Positions 5,517 through 5,534 of a stretch of DNA of 5,534 nt are shown piece after piece. The position numbers and the translations under genes were made by a program. The DNA comes from DAIOHQ01 sp036744635 (GTDB lineage: Bacteria; Planctomycetota; Phycisphaerae; Tepidisphaerales; Tepidisphaeraceae). The DNA is taken from the NCBI GenBank assembly GCA_036744635.1, contig DAIOHQ010000289.1, positions 1-5,534 of the forward strand, read 5' to 3'. Numbering within the stretch: the stretch's first letter is position 1; the number at the start of each line of letters is the position of its first letter. The notes below the pieces were generated by a model. It was given only the letters and a program-made list of their open reading frames with translations. It had not been told where the DNA came from and did no database searches.

Positions 5517-5534
5517 CTTCCTTCAGCGGTAATA

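Overview
The window is GC-rich bacterial DNA with three genes on the + strand and a long non-coding leader. G/C-rich third codon positions, a UvrA with wording such as HCWECGRPI and CPDHPHVSLPELEPR, the style of the HigA-like protein, and short dispersed repeats all point to Planctomycetota, perhaps Phycisphaerae. That placement is inference from memory of the families and has not been tested by a search.

Layout. Bases 1-559 hold no convincing gene. They carry a good sigma70-type promoter candidate (21-49), a period-7 repeat (158-192), a period-10 repeat (274-303) and an 8-bp inverted repeat (477-514). Bases 560-1903 encode a polytopic membrane sugar-phosphate transferase of the WecA/TagO/MraY family, which loads a HexNAc-1-phosphate onto a polyprenyl-phosphate carrier. 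Bases 1904-2014 are a short spacer almost half filled by a nested palindrome (1909-1962). Bases 2015-5005 encode UvrA, the damage-recognition ATPase of nucleotide excision repair. Thirty bases later, 5036-5485 encodes a HigA-type helix-turn-helix protein with no toxin gene in view. A weak hairpin follows at 5500-5516.

The three genes share a strand and lie close together, so they could be co-transcribed. Their functions (envelope glycan initiation, DNA repair, antitoxin-like regulator) do not form an obvious pathway. I read this as a neighbourhood of ordinary chromosomal genes rather than a dedicated system.

The most interesting signal is the repeats. The heptad repeat upstream of the transferase matches, in reverse complement, a heptad repeat inside uvrA. 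In uvrA it lies beside a second heptad family in an in-frame insertion of about 47 codons that typical UvrA proteins lack. Together with the GGTGGGCG/CGCCCACC palindrome between the genes, this suggests small dispersed repeats that have settled both between genes and inside a conserved gene without breaking it.
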